64,000 bases of DNA, from positions 112,279-176,278 of the forward strand of contig JAADVB010000005.1 of assembly GCA_023334545.1 (NCBI GenBank). Reading direction: 5' to 3'. The notes beneath the pieces are model-generated. The model searched no databases. It saw only the letters and a list, made by a program, of their open reading frames with translations, and was not told where the DNA came from. Position 1 is the stretch's first letter, and each line of letters opens with the position of its first letter. This DNA is from Salisapilia sapeloensis (lineage: Eukaryota; Oomycota; Peronosporomycetes; Peronosporales; Salisapiliaceae). Both the position numbers and the translations under genes were made by a program. Positions 31,336 to 40,092 of the stretch are shown here, piece after piece.

Positions 31336-34300
31336 CTACTTGCCGACCAAATGCTGCGTTGATCCTTCAATCGTTTCCAAATGAGCACCGGGATGATACG
31401 GACTCATACGACGCGTCGCATCGGCAAACTCTTTCAAGAGCTTACGAACTTCCGTTAGACTCTCGACAGAGTACGATGACGCATGACGAGTCGTACCAGG
31501 CGTATTCGCGCCCGCGACGACCGTAAAGATCGACGCGTTATCCGCGAGACGGATTGGAACCTTTTGTAAACGACTGAACGCTACCTTATTGTCCTCATCC
31601 ACCGTCCTCGCGCCTTCGAGATCCTCTTCTTCGCTGCTTACACCGAGACTGCCACGACGACGGTGACCTCGCTGGCTCTTGCGATTGCGCAAGCTCCCGG
31701 GACTACGACTTAGCATACTCGACTGATGCGGATTATCCACACTCCTCGACCTCGTCAGCGGCACCGATTCCTCCAGCAGCTTCTTGCTCGCGACAGGAGA
31801 CTTACTCGCTCCTCGTGCACGATCCTTGCCGCCAGAGTCCGACCTCGCACGCGCTCTCGCAGCAACTCCCTTGCCCGACATAGATCTATTCCGCTTCGTC
31901 TGTCGCTCCTTGGACTCAGTGACAAGCGTATTGAGTGTATTAAAGACTTGTTCGTCAGCATCATCGTCACTGACGCACAGGACAAAGTCCACTTCGGTGC
32001 CGTGCTTCTTGGCAACTTGCTTCGGCAGCGATAAGTGCTTAAGGATACCTTCCAGCACTTTTCCTTTCGTGCATCCATCATGCTCGACACTGACATACAT
32101 GTTGCCTTGGCTGACTTCAAGAGCTGTTCCAAGTAGCTGCCGCTCGAGAATCAACTGCAGGTCCTTAGCCTGCCATGCACCAAAGTGCACATCAGCGTCG
32201 CCATAGTACCATGTAAGCGAACTCTCCTTGTCTTGGATGTACGAGCCTGGCGTACGGTCAGTGAATCCCAGCATCGTCGGGAGCACCAGGTCCTTCCAAG
32301 AGGAATCTTCTCCTTCAAACGAATCTCCAGACACACCACTCTCCGTCGGGGCGTGGATACTTGACTTGCGATGCGTATGAGGACTGCTTTCCGTTGCATT
32401 CTCCGTACTCGCAGTACTCGCACGTGTGGACGTGTGGTCGTAATGGAATTTGCTCATGGTTTTCCAGTGCTCTCGGTCGTTACTCAAGTCCATGCGGTAG
32501 AAAAATCCGTCTTCTGCAGCTACACCGATGCGCACGCCACTCAACCACGTCTCGAGGAACTTGCGTTCATGCGCAGAGACGACAAAAACTGTGTTGCATT
32601 CATCCTTGGACAACGTGTCGACGACAGCTTTAAAGTTCGGCCCGACGGCTGCGAGCGGTAGGAGAGAGTGTTGCGGCGTCAGCGTCTTGTCATAGTCCAG
32701 TACGATCACTCGGTTCTTCGCTTTGCGGTATGCCGCGACCACAGCTTTGTGGTTGAGCTTGGGTAGTGCCGTGGGGGAGTTCAAGTTCTTCTCACTTGCA
32801 TCATGCAGAGACTTTAAAAAGCTCTGACCCCAACTAGCAGCACTGTTCGTCGACACGTAGCGGTAGAGCTTTTGCTGACGGATCTCACGCTCGGCACGGA
32901 CCATACCGAGTGCCTGGTTCATGGAAGATGCCAGGTCTTCCGTGTTCCAAGGGTTCACCACGACGGCACCACTCAGACTCTGCGCACTACCGGCGAATTC
33001 ACTGAGGACGAGGACACCAGGTCCACCCTTCTCGCCTTCCCAGTCCGGAAGCGATTTGGAGGCAGATGCGACGCTAGGAGGCAGGGTCGAGTCGTCCGTT
33101 TGCTCGTCCTTGTAGCGGCGCGTAAAGTGTTGCTGGCACGCGACGAACTCGTGAGATACGAGGTTCATGCCGTCACGTGTAGACGTTACGAGACACACAT
33201 CTGCCAGGTTGTACAAGGCACACAGGTCTTCCATACTGGTCATGCGCTGGTGGATAAAGTGGATGGGCGCATAGTCGATGGAGCCAAAGGTACCGTTGAT
33301 ACGTCCGACGAGCTGATTGACATGGCCGATCAAGTGGTGGAAGCTCTGGGAACTCATCTCCAGCTGCTCTCCGCCCCAACTCACCAACGTCTCGCTCTGT
33401 CCGTCCTTCTTGTCATTACCACTCTCGTCTTCGTCCGTACCACGCGCTTCATCTGCAGAAGCAGATGAGAGACCGATTTGGATGAGCACGACGTTGTGTC
33501 GCCATTCCGGGTACTTGTTCAAGAGTTCTTCCATCGCTAAGAGTTTGTGCGGAATTCCCTTGATGTGGTCAAGACGATCGATGCCGAGGATGACACGCTT
33601 GCCACCAAACTTACCGTGTAAGTCAGCTACACGCGTTATGGTCGACGGATTGGACGCCAATGTTGCGAACGGATCGACGTTGATTCCAATAGGGAAAACG
33701 CCGAGGGAAGTCGAGTGGTCACGTCCGGCAACCGTAGTGCGAATGCCCTTGCGAGAAGAGTCGACACCGAGGAGGCGTTGGCAAGTTGCGATAAAGTGAC
33801 GTTCGAAGTCAAACGTCTGGAAACCCACAAGGTCTGCCTTGAGCACACCAGACAGAAGCTGCGCTCGGACAGGTAGTCGGCAGTAGACGTCTGACGTTGG
33901 GAATGGCGTGTGGAGGAACCAGCCGATGTGACTTTGCGGCAGACGTTGACGTAAGAGAGAAGGCAAGAGCATCAGGTGATAGTCATGCACCCAGATCGCG
34001 TCTCCTTCCTTATAAACTTCGGCAACAGCGTCAGCGAAGCTTTCGTTGGCTGACTCATATGCGCGCCAGTCTTGTTTGTTAAAGCGTTTGGTCGAATGGA
34101 AAGTAGATGAGTCACGAGCGGAGGAAGTCGTGAGGGCAATAGGCTCCGAGACGTAGTGGAAGAGAGACCAGATTACATCAGATGAAAAGCTACCGTGCTT
34201 GGTAGCAGTGTCCTCGCTTAAGAATACTGGAAGACAGTTGTGCTGGAGTAAGAGGCGACGGACGGCGTCTTGTTCGTTGGCAGGAACGTGCTGACCGACC

Positions 34301-34989
34301 CATCCAACCCAGAGGAACGGCGTGTCTTCACGGACGCCAGTAAGACACATGAGCTTGTCGAGACCGCCAGTGGTGCTCGAAGCAGACCATTTACCAGATG
34401 AGCTGTCACGTTTTAAAACGACCGGAAGAGTGTTGCAGACGACAATAAGATGCTGTCCATTGCTAAGGCCGGAAGATTGCTTAGTATAGTATTTTGCATC
34501 CTTGGAGCTTGTCTCTTCATCACTATCATATCCTTCTTCCGAACGAAGCTACACAGATACTTAGTACATAGCTCTTTTCATATATATTTCTTATAAAAAG
34601 TCGAATTAAAGTGTATCCTTAATAGCTAAAGACCCTGAAAGCCAGCAGTATTTATACCAAGCAGACTAGTCTCAAGCCATTAAAGATACATCTTCCGGAT
34701 CGAATAGATCCCAACACAAGTTGAAGCTATGGATCCAAAGATCGAATGTTAAATGTACATGCAACTGTACCTGTGAGAGTTGTTGCTGTAGTTCTTGGAT
34801 ATTCGCGAGAATCTCCTGTTCCTCCAGATTGAGTGCGTCGGAGCGTGCCGAATCATGCTCCGGTGCGCGTTGCGAAACAAAGAACTCGTGCGGTGGAGAC
34901 GCAGGTGGCGCGACAGTGTTCGTTAGTGCCGGGTTCACGGCCACTGCGCCTGGTTGCGTAGTGGAGGCCAACGTAGCTTGTTCAGCCAT
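31336..34989 (-). CDS. TPS: Bifunctional-type trehalose-6-phosphate synthase/phosphatase
   Basis: Two exons (34989-34771, 34548-31336), 1143 aa. The GT20 synthase domain is clear: WVGWVGQHVP, DAIWVHDYHLMLLPSLLR, IGWFLHTPFPTSDVYCRLP, GFQTFDFERHF, FPIGINVDPF, GIDRLDHIKGIPHKL and TRDGMNLVSHEFVACQ. The phosphatase-like HAD domain starts VIVLDYDKTLTP and includes VCVSDDDADEQVF. Its first Asp pair (DYDKT) is kept. A roughly 110-residue Arg/Ser-rich insertion, containing RSRSVDNP and RRRGSLG sites of 14-3-3 or basophilic-kinase type, splits the HAD domain before the final FTVVAGANTP. The N-terminal 73 residues, with a short coiled coil (ILANIQELQQQL), come from exon 1 across a 222-nt intron, long for this locus. 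Trehalose synthesis or TPS-type signalling is expected. Confidence 0.92.
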
Positions 34990-35288
34990 GCGTATATGAG
35001 GTATGTTACCGTAGATGAAGGCGCTTCTGCAGCGTCGACTCGATTGGAAAATGACCTCTTGCTTCTACTTTGTTCCTTGCCAAACTTCCAGATCTCTCGG
35101 TGATATCAAATCTAGCCATTTTAACAACCGATCAAGATCTTTGACAATTTTTTAAAGTAAAAAGTTGTATGCTTACGAAATGGCTTCTTTTAGAATCCAT
35201 ACTAGATTCTATATATCTTTAGATAGTATGGCTAGTGAAGTGAAAAACTGCCACACCAAACCTTCTGAAGATACGGGAGTGTGGTTTT
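34990..35288. promoter_or_regulatory. Divergent intergenic region
   Basis: 299 bases between the TPS (-) and ERCC1 (+) start codons. The right two thirds are AT-rich. No gene seen. Confidence 0.5.
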
Positions 35289-36197
35289 ATGAGACGTTAT
35301 CAGGAGAATAAGTATTGTGGACCAGGAAGTTTCGACGATTTGATCGGAATGGAGGAAGAGGACGAGAGCAAGGCGGCACCTGCGAGTCTCATTGACTCTC
35401 GGAGGCAACAAGCGTCTGTGGAGAACACACAAGAGTCGGCTCGGTACTTGTCTCGTAATCCAGACAGCTCCAATTCGTTTAGTCAAGCCTTTGCTGCACT
35501 TCGACAGACAGAATCGTATCAATCGGAGCCTATAGCTGCTCCAGCCAACGATGCAAACCCTCCATCTTCCTCATCTGGAGCAACGATCTTTGCCAATCGA
35601 GTCCAGACTGGCAATCCAGTCCTTCGCTCCGTGAAAAACGTCCAAGTACAGTTCCGAGACAACCTTATACCAGACTATGTCATGGGTGATGGCAGCCAAA
35701 CGTGCTGTGTGCTCTTCCTCAGCGTCCGTTACCACCTCTTACACACCGACTACCTCCAGCAACGAATCGACCGTATCCTCAAGGAAGACCAGACGACTTA
35801 TCGCACTCGTGTAGTCTTGTGCTTTGTCGATGTGGATGACAACGAAGGACCATTACAAGAAATCAATCGCGTTGCACTGCTCAATCGTTTCACACTGCTC
35901 CTGTCTTGGACATGGCTTGAAGCTGCCAGATATTTAGAGACACTTAAGGTATATGAGCATAAACCAGCAACACTCATCAAGGAGAAAGTCGACAATGAGT
36001 TTCTACCGACCGCGAACGACGTCCTAACTACCGTCCGCTCTGTCAACAAAACGGACGTCGTGACGTTACTTTCGACCTTCAACAATGTCCAGGGCGTCAT
36101 GAATGCATCTATGGAAGAGCTATCGTTATGTCCAGGCATTGGCGTTCGCAAAGTCCAGGACCTACTGCATACATTCCACGAACCATTCAGCAAGTAA
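35289..36197 (+). CDS. ERCC1: DNA excision repair protein ERCC1
   Basis: One exon, 302 aa. The central nuclease-like domain begins GNPVLRSVKNVQVQF and continues IPDYVMGDGSQTCCVLFLSVRYHLLHTDYL, with AARYLETLKVYEHKPATLI and TTVRSVNKTDVVTLLSTF. The tandem helix-hairpin-helix domain follows, with LCPGIGVRKVQDL and HEPF. ERCC1 is the non-catalytic partner of XPF in the structure-specific nuclease of nucleotide excision and interstrand crosslink repair. The N-terminal 100 residues are Ser/Gln-rich and unstructured. It is shorter than plant ERCC1 and close to the human length (297). Confidence 0.97.
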   Translation: MRRYQENKYCGPGSFDDLIGMEEEDESKAAPASLIDSRRQQASVENTQESARYLSRNPDSSNSFSQAFAALRQTESYQSEPIAAPANDANPPSSSSGATIFANRVQTGNPVLRSVKNVQVQFRDNLIPDYVMGDGSQTCCVLFLSVRYHLLHTDYLQQRIDRILKEDQTTYRTRVVLCFVDVDDNEGPLQEINRVALLNRFTLLLSWTWLEAARYLETLKVYEHKPATLIKEKVDNEFLPTANDVLTTVRSVNKTDVVTLLSTFNNVQGVMNASMEELSLCPGIGVRKVQDLLHTFHEPFSK

Positions 36198-36412
36198 AGA
36201 CGCCAAATCAATTTTTATTGCTGATTGTGCCACGCCGAGGCAATAACGCTTCTCGCTCTAACGCTCCTTCTTGGTCCTGCGACAAGCCACACCAGTCAAG
36301 CAATGTACTAACACTGTGGCAATGATTATTCATACGCAAGAGCCAAACAACATATACACATCCATTTCTCTCGTTTGTTCTTGGTTATCACCACAAAAGA
36401 AAGCAAAAGTCC

Positions 36413-37774
36413 TTACACGTTGGGCGTAGGTAGATCAGCGTCCAATTCAGCCTTGAAACCTGCGTCTTCCACTGCTTGCACCAGACTCTCCGGTGTCGCT
36501 TGTCCGGCCGCATACGCACAGCCGTCTTCAAAGTCGACGTACGCTCGCGTGACGCCAGGTGTGCTCTTCAGTGCATTCTCCACTGTCGTTCCGCAGTTGG
36601 CCATGCACATCATGCCTTCCACATGCAGACGGACGGTCGAAGGATCATGGAAGCGCCATGCACCGCGTTCTTTTGACACGTCCTTGTCGAGACTCTTGAA
36701 CAGGACGAAGCCTGCGCCAAAGCCGAGGATCAACGCGATGAAGAGACCAGACTCGTAGATCATGACCACGAGCATGGCAAAGTAGGCAACAGTCATTTGA
36801 ATCATATAGAGCAACGCCAACAGAGCTTTGCTCTGGTACTTGAACGCTTTGTTCGAACGTCGTTTCCGGCGTGCTTCCAATACCTTTTGACGCACTTGTT
36901 CTCGCATACGGACGAGGTATTCGTTGAAAAGGGCGATGAGGAAGCATCCAATGAAACCAAATACGTATTTGAGTTGGGAATCGAGGACCCAAGACTGGAA
37001 GAAGAGCATGACACAACTGCCATTGATCGTCGACTGGAAGCCATTGAACATGACGGAGCCAGCACCGGAGCAAAAGTCACTGTCAGTAGATTCCGTCGTC
37101 GTTGCTGCAGACGTGTCCTCCTTCGAATTGTCCTCCGTCGTAGACTCGGAGGTCTCTGGTTCAAATTGGAATTCAGACGCTTGCGTACTCAGTTTTGTAA
37201 TCTCTTCGGCATCCTTACACGGAGATCCTTCACATATAACTTCATCCACCAAGTATCGAGGTTCTTTTACGACATTGCTCAAGTACTTATCACGCGATTT
37301 ATCGGATCCAAAGTAGATCTTCTGACCTTTTTTCAGACAAATGGAAGAGTATTTGTCTTCCGATATGGGTTCACCTGACACGGGGCATTTGATCCCTTCG
37401 GAACATTTGCCACAACCGTCTTCACAGTCGTATTCTTCCGATCCTTTGTTCACGATAAACTCGGCCATGTTGGCAGCTACGTACGACGTGTCGGTCGATT
37501 TATGGTCATAGTCCGCGAAAGATCGAGGGGCCATGCCACAAGTGTAGATGCGTTGACCGTGGTCCATTTGCACATAGTTTTCGTTGTCATAGCCGGAACT
37601 CATGGTGTTCATGCCACATGCTGGACACCGATACTCGTCGCTCGGGGAAGTGGACCCCATGTCCATATCCATATCCATACTCATATCCATATCCATTTGC
37701 ATAACATGTATGCCGTGCATACCATGGGCCACGACGGACCCAGCGAATAACGCAGCGAGCACCAACGACCTCAT
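36413..37774 (-). CDS. Ctr-type copper transporter with Met-rich leader, YHS-like Cys modules and C-terminal HMA domain
   Basis: One exon, 453 aa from the ATG that opens a signal peptide (MRSLVLAALFAGSVVA); a longer in-frame start at 37822 is less likely. The mature N-terminus has a run of alternating Met and Asp (MDMDMSMDMDMDM), a typical Cu(I) sequestering motif, and two cysteine modules (CPACGMN..., CPVSGEPI...) like YHS/NosL metal-binding folds. Three Ctr helices follow; helix 2 has the M-x-x-x-M copper gate (AMLVVM) and helix 3 is Gly-rich (GFGAGF). The C-terminus is a heavy-metal-associated domain with the metal loop GMMCMANCG, in which the cysteines are spaced C-x3-C instead of C-x2-C. 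It likely imports Cu(I) at the plasma membrane or vacuole and hands it to the HMA domain. It is head-to-head with the other Ctr gene. Confidence 0.85.
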   Translation of the reverse strand: MRSLVLAALFAGSVVAHGMHGIHVMQMDMDMSMDMDMDMGSTSPSDEYRCPACGMNTMSSGYDNENYVQMDHGQRIYTCGMAPRSFADYDHKSTDTSYVAANMAEFIVNKGSEEYDCEDGCGKCSEGIKCPVSGEPISEDKYSSICLKKGQKIYFGSDKSRDKYLSNVVKEPRYLVDEVICEGSPCKDAEEITKLSTQASEFQFEPETSESTTEDNSKEDTSAATTTESTDSDFCSGAGSVMFNGFQSTINGSCVMLFFQSWVLDSQLKYVFGFIGCFLIALFNEYLVRMREQVRQKVLEARRKRRSNKAFKYQSKALLALLYMIQMTVAYFAMLVVMIYESGLFIALILGFGAGFVLFKSLDKDVSKERGAWRFHDPSTVRLHVEGMMCMANCGTTVENALKSTPGVTRAYVDFEDGCAYAAGQATPESLVQAVEDAGFKAELDADLPTPNV

Positions 37775-37986
37775 CCCTACAAGGCAGATCAAGAAATGAC
37801 AGTTCCAAATCTCCATTAGCATCTGCCATCCGAGAAACGGCTATATGACCAAAAAAATACTTTTTATCTAATACAAGAGACTTGATAAAAAGTAGATATT
37901 TAAATGGATCCTGGGTTGTATGGTTGAATTGGAATGTTGACTGGGAATTATACACGATGTCACTATCATTTCTTCTCCGTCGCGAG

Positions 37987-38952
37987 ATGGCGGTCTTCCA
38001 TTCGAAATACTTATTTCTACTTGTCGCATGCTTCCTCCTTCTCGTCAATGGAGATGACGTTATTAAGAAAGCGACTTGTCCGATATGTGAGATGGACGTG
38101 AAGCCATACCTGAATGCATCTATCGTGGGCCACCAGCACGTCTACGCCTGTGAGATGGCGGGCCACTTGGACGGCTTGCAGAACAAACCAGAGGCCTATC
38201 TCGGTACTGTCGAGAAAATGAACCCTGCCGACGATGTCGTGTACAAGGATGCAAAGGAGATGGAATGCCCTGTTTGTGGCAAAGGCTTTGACGAGCTCCA
38301 GTACGCTGTGCATTGGAAACCGCTTGGCAATCAAAAGATCTACACTTGCTCCGAAGGACATGCTCACAAAGTCCTCGCAGATCCGGCTGCCTACGTAGCT
38401 GCGAGTGACGCTGGTGAAGGCTTCTGTAACGCTGGATCCAAGGACGCACCCAGAGGATCTGTCATGTTTAATGGTTTCCAGTTTGCTGTCGGCGACAGTG
38501 TCACGTGTGCTCTCCTCCTCTTTCAGCCATGGATCCTATCATCGACAGTCAAGTATGTTTTTGGCATCCTCGGGGTCGTCTTCCTTGCTTCCTGTATCGA
38601 AGGCACAGGATACCTTCGAGATGTTACTCAGCGCCATTTCTACCGAAAGTATAGTCGTATCACGACCTTTGCAGACTACACCGAGATGGTGTCACCTGTC
38701 GAAGACGGATCTGTTTTGAAAGAAATGCAGGTTCGCGTCGTCCAGCAACTACCGCTGTGGTGCAAACTGGTACTAGCGGCACTATACATGGTCAATCTAA
38801 CGATTGCATACTGGCTCATGCTTGTCATTATGACATACGAAGCGGCATTATTCATGGCAGTCATCGTCGGCCTCGGCCTCGGATTCTTCGTCTTTAAAGA
38901 CACGGATGGAGAGAAGATGAGTGGGAACATCGACCCTTGCTGCTCTACATAG
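37987..38952 (+). CDS. Ctr-type copper transporter with YHS-like Cys modules
   Basis: One exon, 321 aa from the ATG that opens a good signal peptide (KYLFLLVACFLLLVNG); an ATG at 37957 adds ten residues. The ectodomain has two CPxC modules (CPICEMDV, CPVCGKGF) with the His/Tyr/Cys layout HQHVYACEMAGH and NQKIYTCSEGHAH, again like YHS folds. The Ctr core follows: SVMFNGFQFAV, helix 1 (SVTCALLLFQPWILSSTVKYVFGILGVVF), helix 2 with M-x-x-x-M (LMLVIM) and helix 3 with GLGLGFFVF. It is a paralogue of the divergent neighbour (SVMFNGFQ, LALLYMIQ/LAALYMVN and the helix 2-3 block are shared) but lacks the Met/Asp run and the HMA domain. The two starts are about 210 bases apart. Confidence 0.88.
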   Translation: MAVFHSKYLFLLVACFLLLVNGDDVIKKATCPICEMDVKPYLNASIVGHQHVYACEMAGHLDGLQNKPEAYLGTVEKMNPADDVVYKDAKEMECPVCGKGFDELQYAVHWKPLGNQKIYTCSEGHAHKVLADPAAYVAASDAGEGFCNAGSKDAPRGSVMFNGFQFAVGDSVTCALLLFQPWILSSTVKYVFGILGVVFLASCIEGTGYLRDVTQRHFYRKYSRITTFADYTEMVSPVEDGSVLKEMQVRVVQQLPLWCKLVLAALYMVNLTIAYWLMLVIMTYEAALFMAVIVGLGLGFFVFKDTDGEKMSGNIDPCCST

Positions 38953-39149
38953 TGCGTCTAAAGAAATATATGGGAGTTCAATTTTTCTTTTTCTTTTCTT
39001 TGAATAAGTACCATTGCTGTGCCATTGATCCGCAGGATGGACACAAACTTTTTTTCGACATTTTGGTCCTTTGGATCGGTCCTACCTCGTTCTACTCGCT
39101 TTCAAGAAGCTTTTACGATTGATTCTAGTGGCTGTGAATACACTTGATC

Positions 39150-40058
39150 ATGCTGTCTAGTATGTACGGAAGCTATGGCACGAACCAAGCGTTGGATGTG
39201 CCGAAAACTGTAGATTCGAACACTTTTTCCTATGCCGTGGAGGAAGGAGAGTCACTCAAGTCTATTGCATCCAAGTTCTCGACTACAAGGCAACGTCTAC
39301 GTGAACTCAATCCTCACATTGTGCTTCCACCCACAGAGACGCATAAAAATCGTAATCGTCGACTGGAAGCAGGCGACACCTTGGTCATCGACATCGTCGA
39401 CACATCTTCCTTGCCTCCTCCTCCTGACCACATAGACAATGGATGGGGTACGATACACACTGTCACGCCCCACGACACGCTTCCATCCATCGCCAAAAGA
39501 TACAACTTAACAGAACAAGAAATTCGACAAGATAATCGCCATTTCTTTCCCGTAGGGGAACGTGGTCGCCTCGTGCCTGGCGCTCAGCTTCACATTCGCG
39601 CGATCCACAAGTCGGATGATGAGACTGCAGACGCCATAGCTGTGCCAGGTGGGCGATTCACACCGACCGTCAAGTACACCAGTCACGTCGTCCAGCGTGG
39701 CGAAACGTTTGAAAGCATTTGTCAGCAGTATAACTTGACGTTCGCCAAGCTACTGGAGATCAATCGCGGGAGGTATCCGAGTGGTACGATTCAATCCAAC
39801 TTGGCCGTCGGAACGCCTCTCATCGTCCCTGACATCCACTATGTCAAACCAGAAGAAAGCAGGAGTCACGTCTCGGAAGTGAAGCTAACGAAAGAAATTT
39901 ATATCGTCGAGAGTGGTGACACACCCGAGAGTGTCATGGAAGCATTTAACATGACTTATGAAGAGCTACGAGAGTGGAATCGAGCCTACTTTCCAAAAGG
40001 TTATCGTGGACGTATATCTCCAGGTAACAAACTCGTTGTTCGAAGACGTGAAACGTAA
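39150..40058 (+). CDS. Protein with four LysM-like repeats, no signal peptide
   Basis: One exon, 302 aa from the first ATG (MLSSMYGSYG). Four LysM-type units are visible: FSYAVEEGESLKSIASKFSTT, IHTVTPHDTLPSIAKRYNLTE, SHVVQRGETFESICQQYNLTF and IYIVESGDTPESVMEAFNMTY. Each ends with an N-x-x-x-F/Y-P-x-G-x-x-G-R stretch and a hydrophobic L(I/V) strand. Most LysM domains bind GlcNAc polymers outside the cell. Here no signal peptide or membrane segment is seen, so the protein is probably intracellular, as with several eukaryotic LysM proteins of unknown ligand. The repeats are closely related to one another, suggesting duplication. Confidence 0.85.
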   Translation: MLSSMYGSYGTNQALDVPKTVDSNTFSYAVEEGESLKSIASKFSTTRQRLRELNPHIVLPPTETHKNRNRRLEAGDTLVIDIVDTSSLPPPPDHIDNGWGTIHTVTPHDTLPSIAKRYNLTEQEIRQDNRHFFPVGERGRLVPGAQLHIRAIHKSDDETADAIAVPGGRFTPTVKYTSHVVQRGETFESICQQYNLTFAKLLEINRGRYPSGTIQSNLAVGTPLIVPDIHYVKPEESRSHVSEVKLTKEIYIVESGDTPESVMEAFNMTYEELREWNRAYFPKGYRGRISPGNKLVVRRRET

Positions 40059-40092
40059 TAAAAGTGGTAATGTTCTTGGTTAAATACGTCTT

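Noticed and set aside
32872..33468. 198-codon open frame antisense to TPS
   Set aside because: Chance frame opposite a well conserved GT20 domain.
36797..37378. 193-codon open frame antisense to the Ctr-HMA gene
   Set aside because: No recognisable content; sense strand has a full, conserved protein.
37660..37720. Short ATCCAT tandem repeat
   Set aside because: It encodes the Met/Asp run of the copper transporter, so it is coding low complexity and not a separate repeat element.
38953..39149. Poly-T-rich tract after the second Ctr gene
   Set aside because: Looks like ordinary 3' UTR; no terminator hairpin or RNA gene seen.
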